The notes under the pieces: model-generated | Told to the model about the DNA's origin: nothing | The model's input: the letters and a program-made list of their open reading frames with translations, nothing else | The model's database searches: none | Shown here: one piece after another, positions 45,801 through 45,886 of the stretch | How the letters are laid out: every line of letters begins with the position of its first letter | How positions within the stretch are numbered: position 1 is the stretch's first letter | Made by a program: the position numbers and the translations under genes | From: an uncultured Verrucomicrobia subdivision 3 bacterium | Lineage (GTDB): Bacteria; Verrucomicrobiota; Verrucomicrobiia; Limisphaerales; UBA11358 | Length of the DNA stretch: 45,886 bases | Direction of reading: 5' to 3' | Assembly: GCA_903875465.1 (NCBI GenBank) | Contig: CAIQWB010000037.1 | Location: forward strand, 1 to 45,886

Positions 45801-45886
45801 TAAACTGCGGGGGATGTCAGGAGACTTTTTTGTGGGCGGCTTGCCAAACGGTTGGGGTCAGCTCGGCGACGCGGTTAATGGGCCAG

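Noticed and set aside
1-45886. tRNA or rRNA genes
   Set aside because: A reading of the gaps for T-loop and acceptor-stem patterns gave no convincing cloverleaf.

Overview
The window looks like part of a chromosome from a free-living Verrucomicrobiota bacterium, probably of the Pedosphaera/Limisphaera type. This is an inference from gene content: a very large secreted Calx-beta protein, a PEP-CTERM protein, a Ser/Thr kinase fused to WD40 repeats, a secreted protein with YadA-like head repeats and a peptidase S74 chaperone, many secreted proteins of unknown function, moderately GC-rich DNA, and almost no Shine-Dalgarno sequences before the starts. I saw no tRNA, rRNA, CRISPR array, insertion sequence or phage gene module.

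Layout. 1-5.9 kb: a gene tail, a PRC-barrel protein with a clear terminator, an MFS exporter, a LysM protein, undecaprenyl-diphosphatase (uppP), then about 1 kb without a gene. 5.9-16.6 kb: a secreted trypsin-like protease, a large secreted protein of unknown function, and a 2487-residue secreted metalloprotease-like protein with ten Calx-beta domains. 16.7-18.4 kb: NAD-malic enzyme. 18.8-24.8 kb: a co-directional cluster of a membrane Ser/Thr kinase-WD40 protein, a papain-like cysteine peptidase, a LanKC-type lyase-kinase without a cyclase domain, and a 66-residue Lys/Ala-rich peptide with a Thr-x-x-Ser-x-x-Cys motif near its C-terminus. 25-27.2 kb (minus strand): an SGNH hydrolase, a secreted unknown and a CHRD/PEP-CTERM protein. 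27.6-34.7 kb (plus strand): an RhlE-like helicase, a serpin, a hybrid histidine kinase and a TrhO-RluA fusion for RNA modification. 34.8-42 kb: a large heparinase II/III-like protein, a badly decayed PQQ sugar dehydrogenase pseudogene and an Asp-box propeller protein, suggesting polysaccharide breakdown. 42.3-45.8 kb: a DoxX-like membrane protein and the head-repeat/S74 protein, which has no visible signal peptide.

The most interesting part is 18.6-24.85 kb. The lyase-kinase keeps the K-x-H signature and the DFE-type kinase motifs of class III lanthipeptide synthetases. The next gene encodes a short peptide with a leader-like segment and a labionin-type Thr-x2-Ser-x2-Cys pattern, and the preceding gene encodes a papain-fold protein that could act on the leader. 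Together they could be a minimal, cyclase-less lanthipeptide-like (RiPP) system. The first gene of the cluster is preceded by two mutually exclusive hairpins that resemble an attenuator. This is a hypothesis from sequence reading. The main alternative is that the Lys/Ala-rich peptide is a histone H1-like DNA-binding protein.
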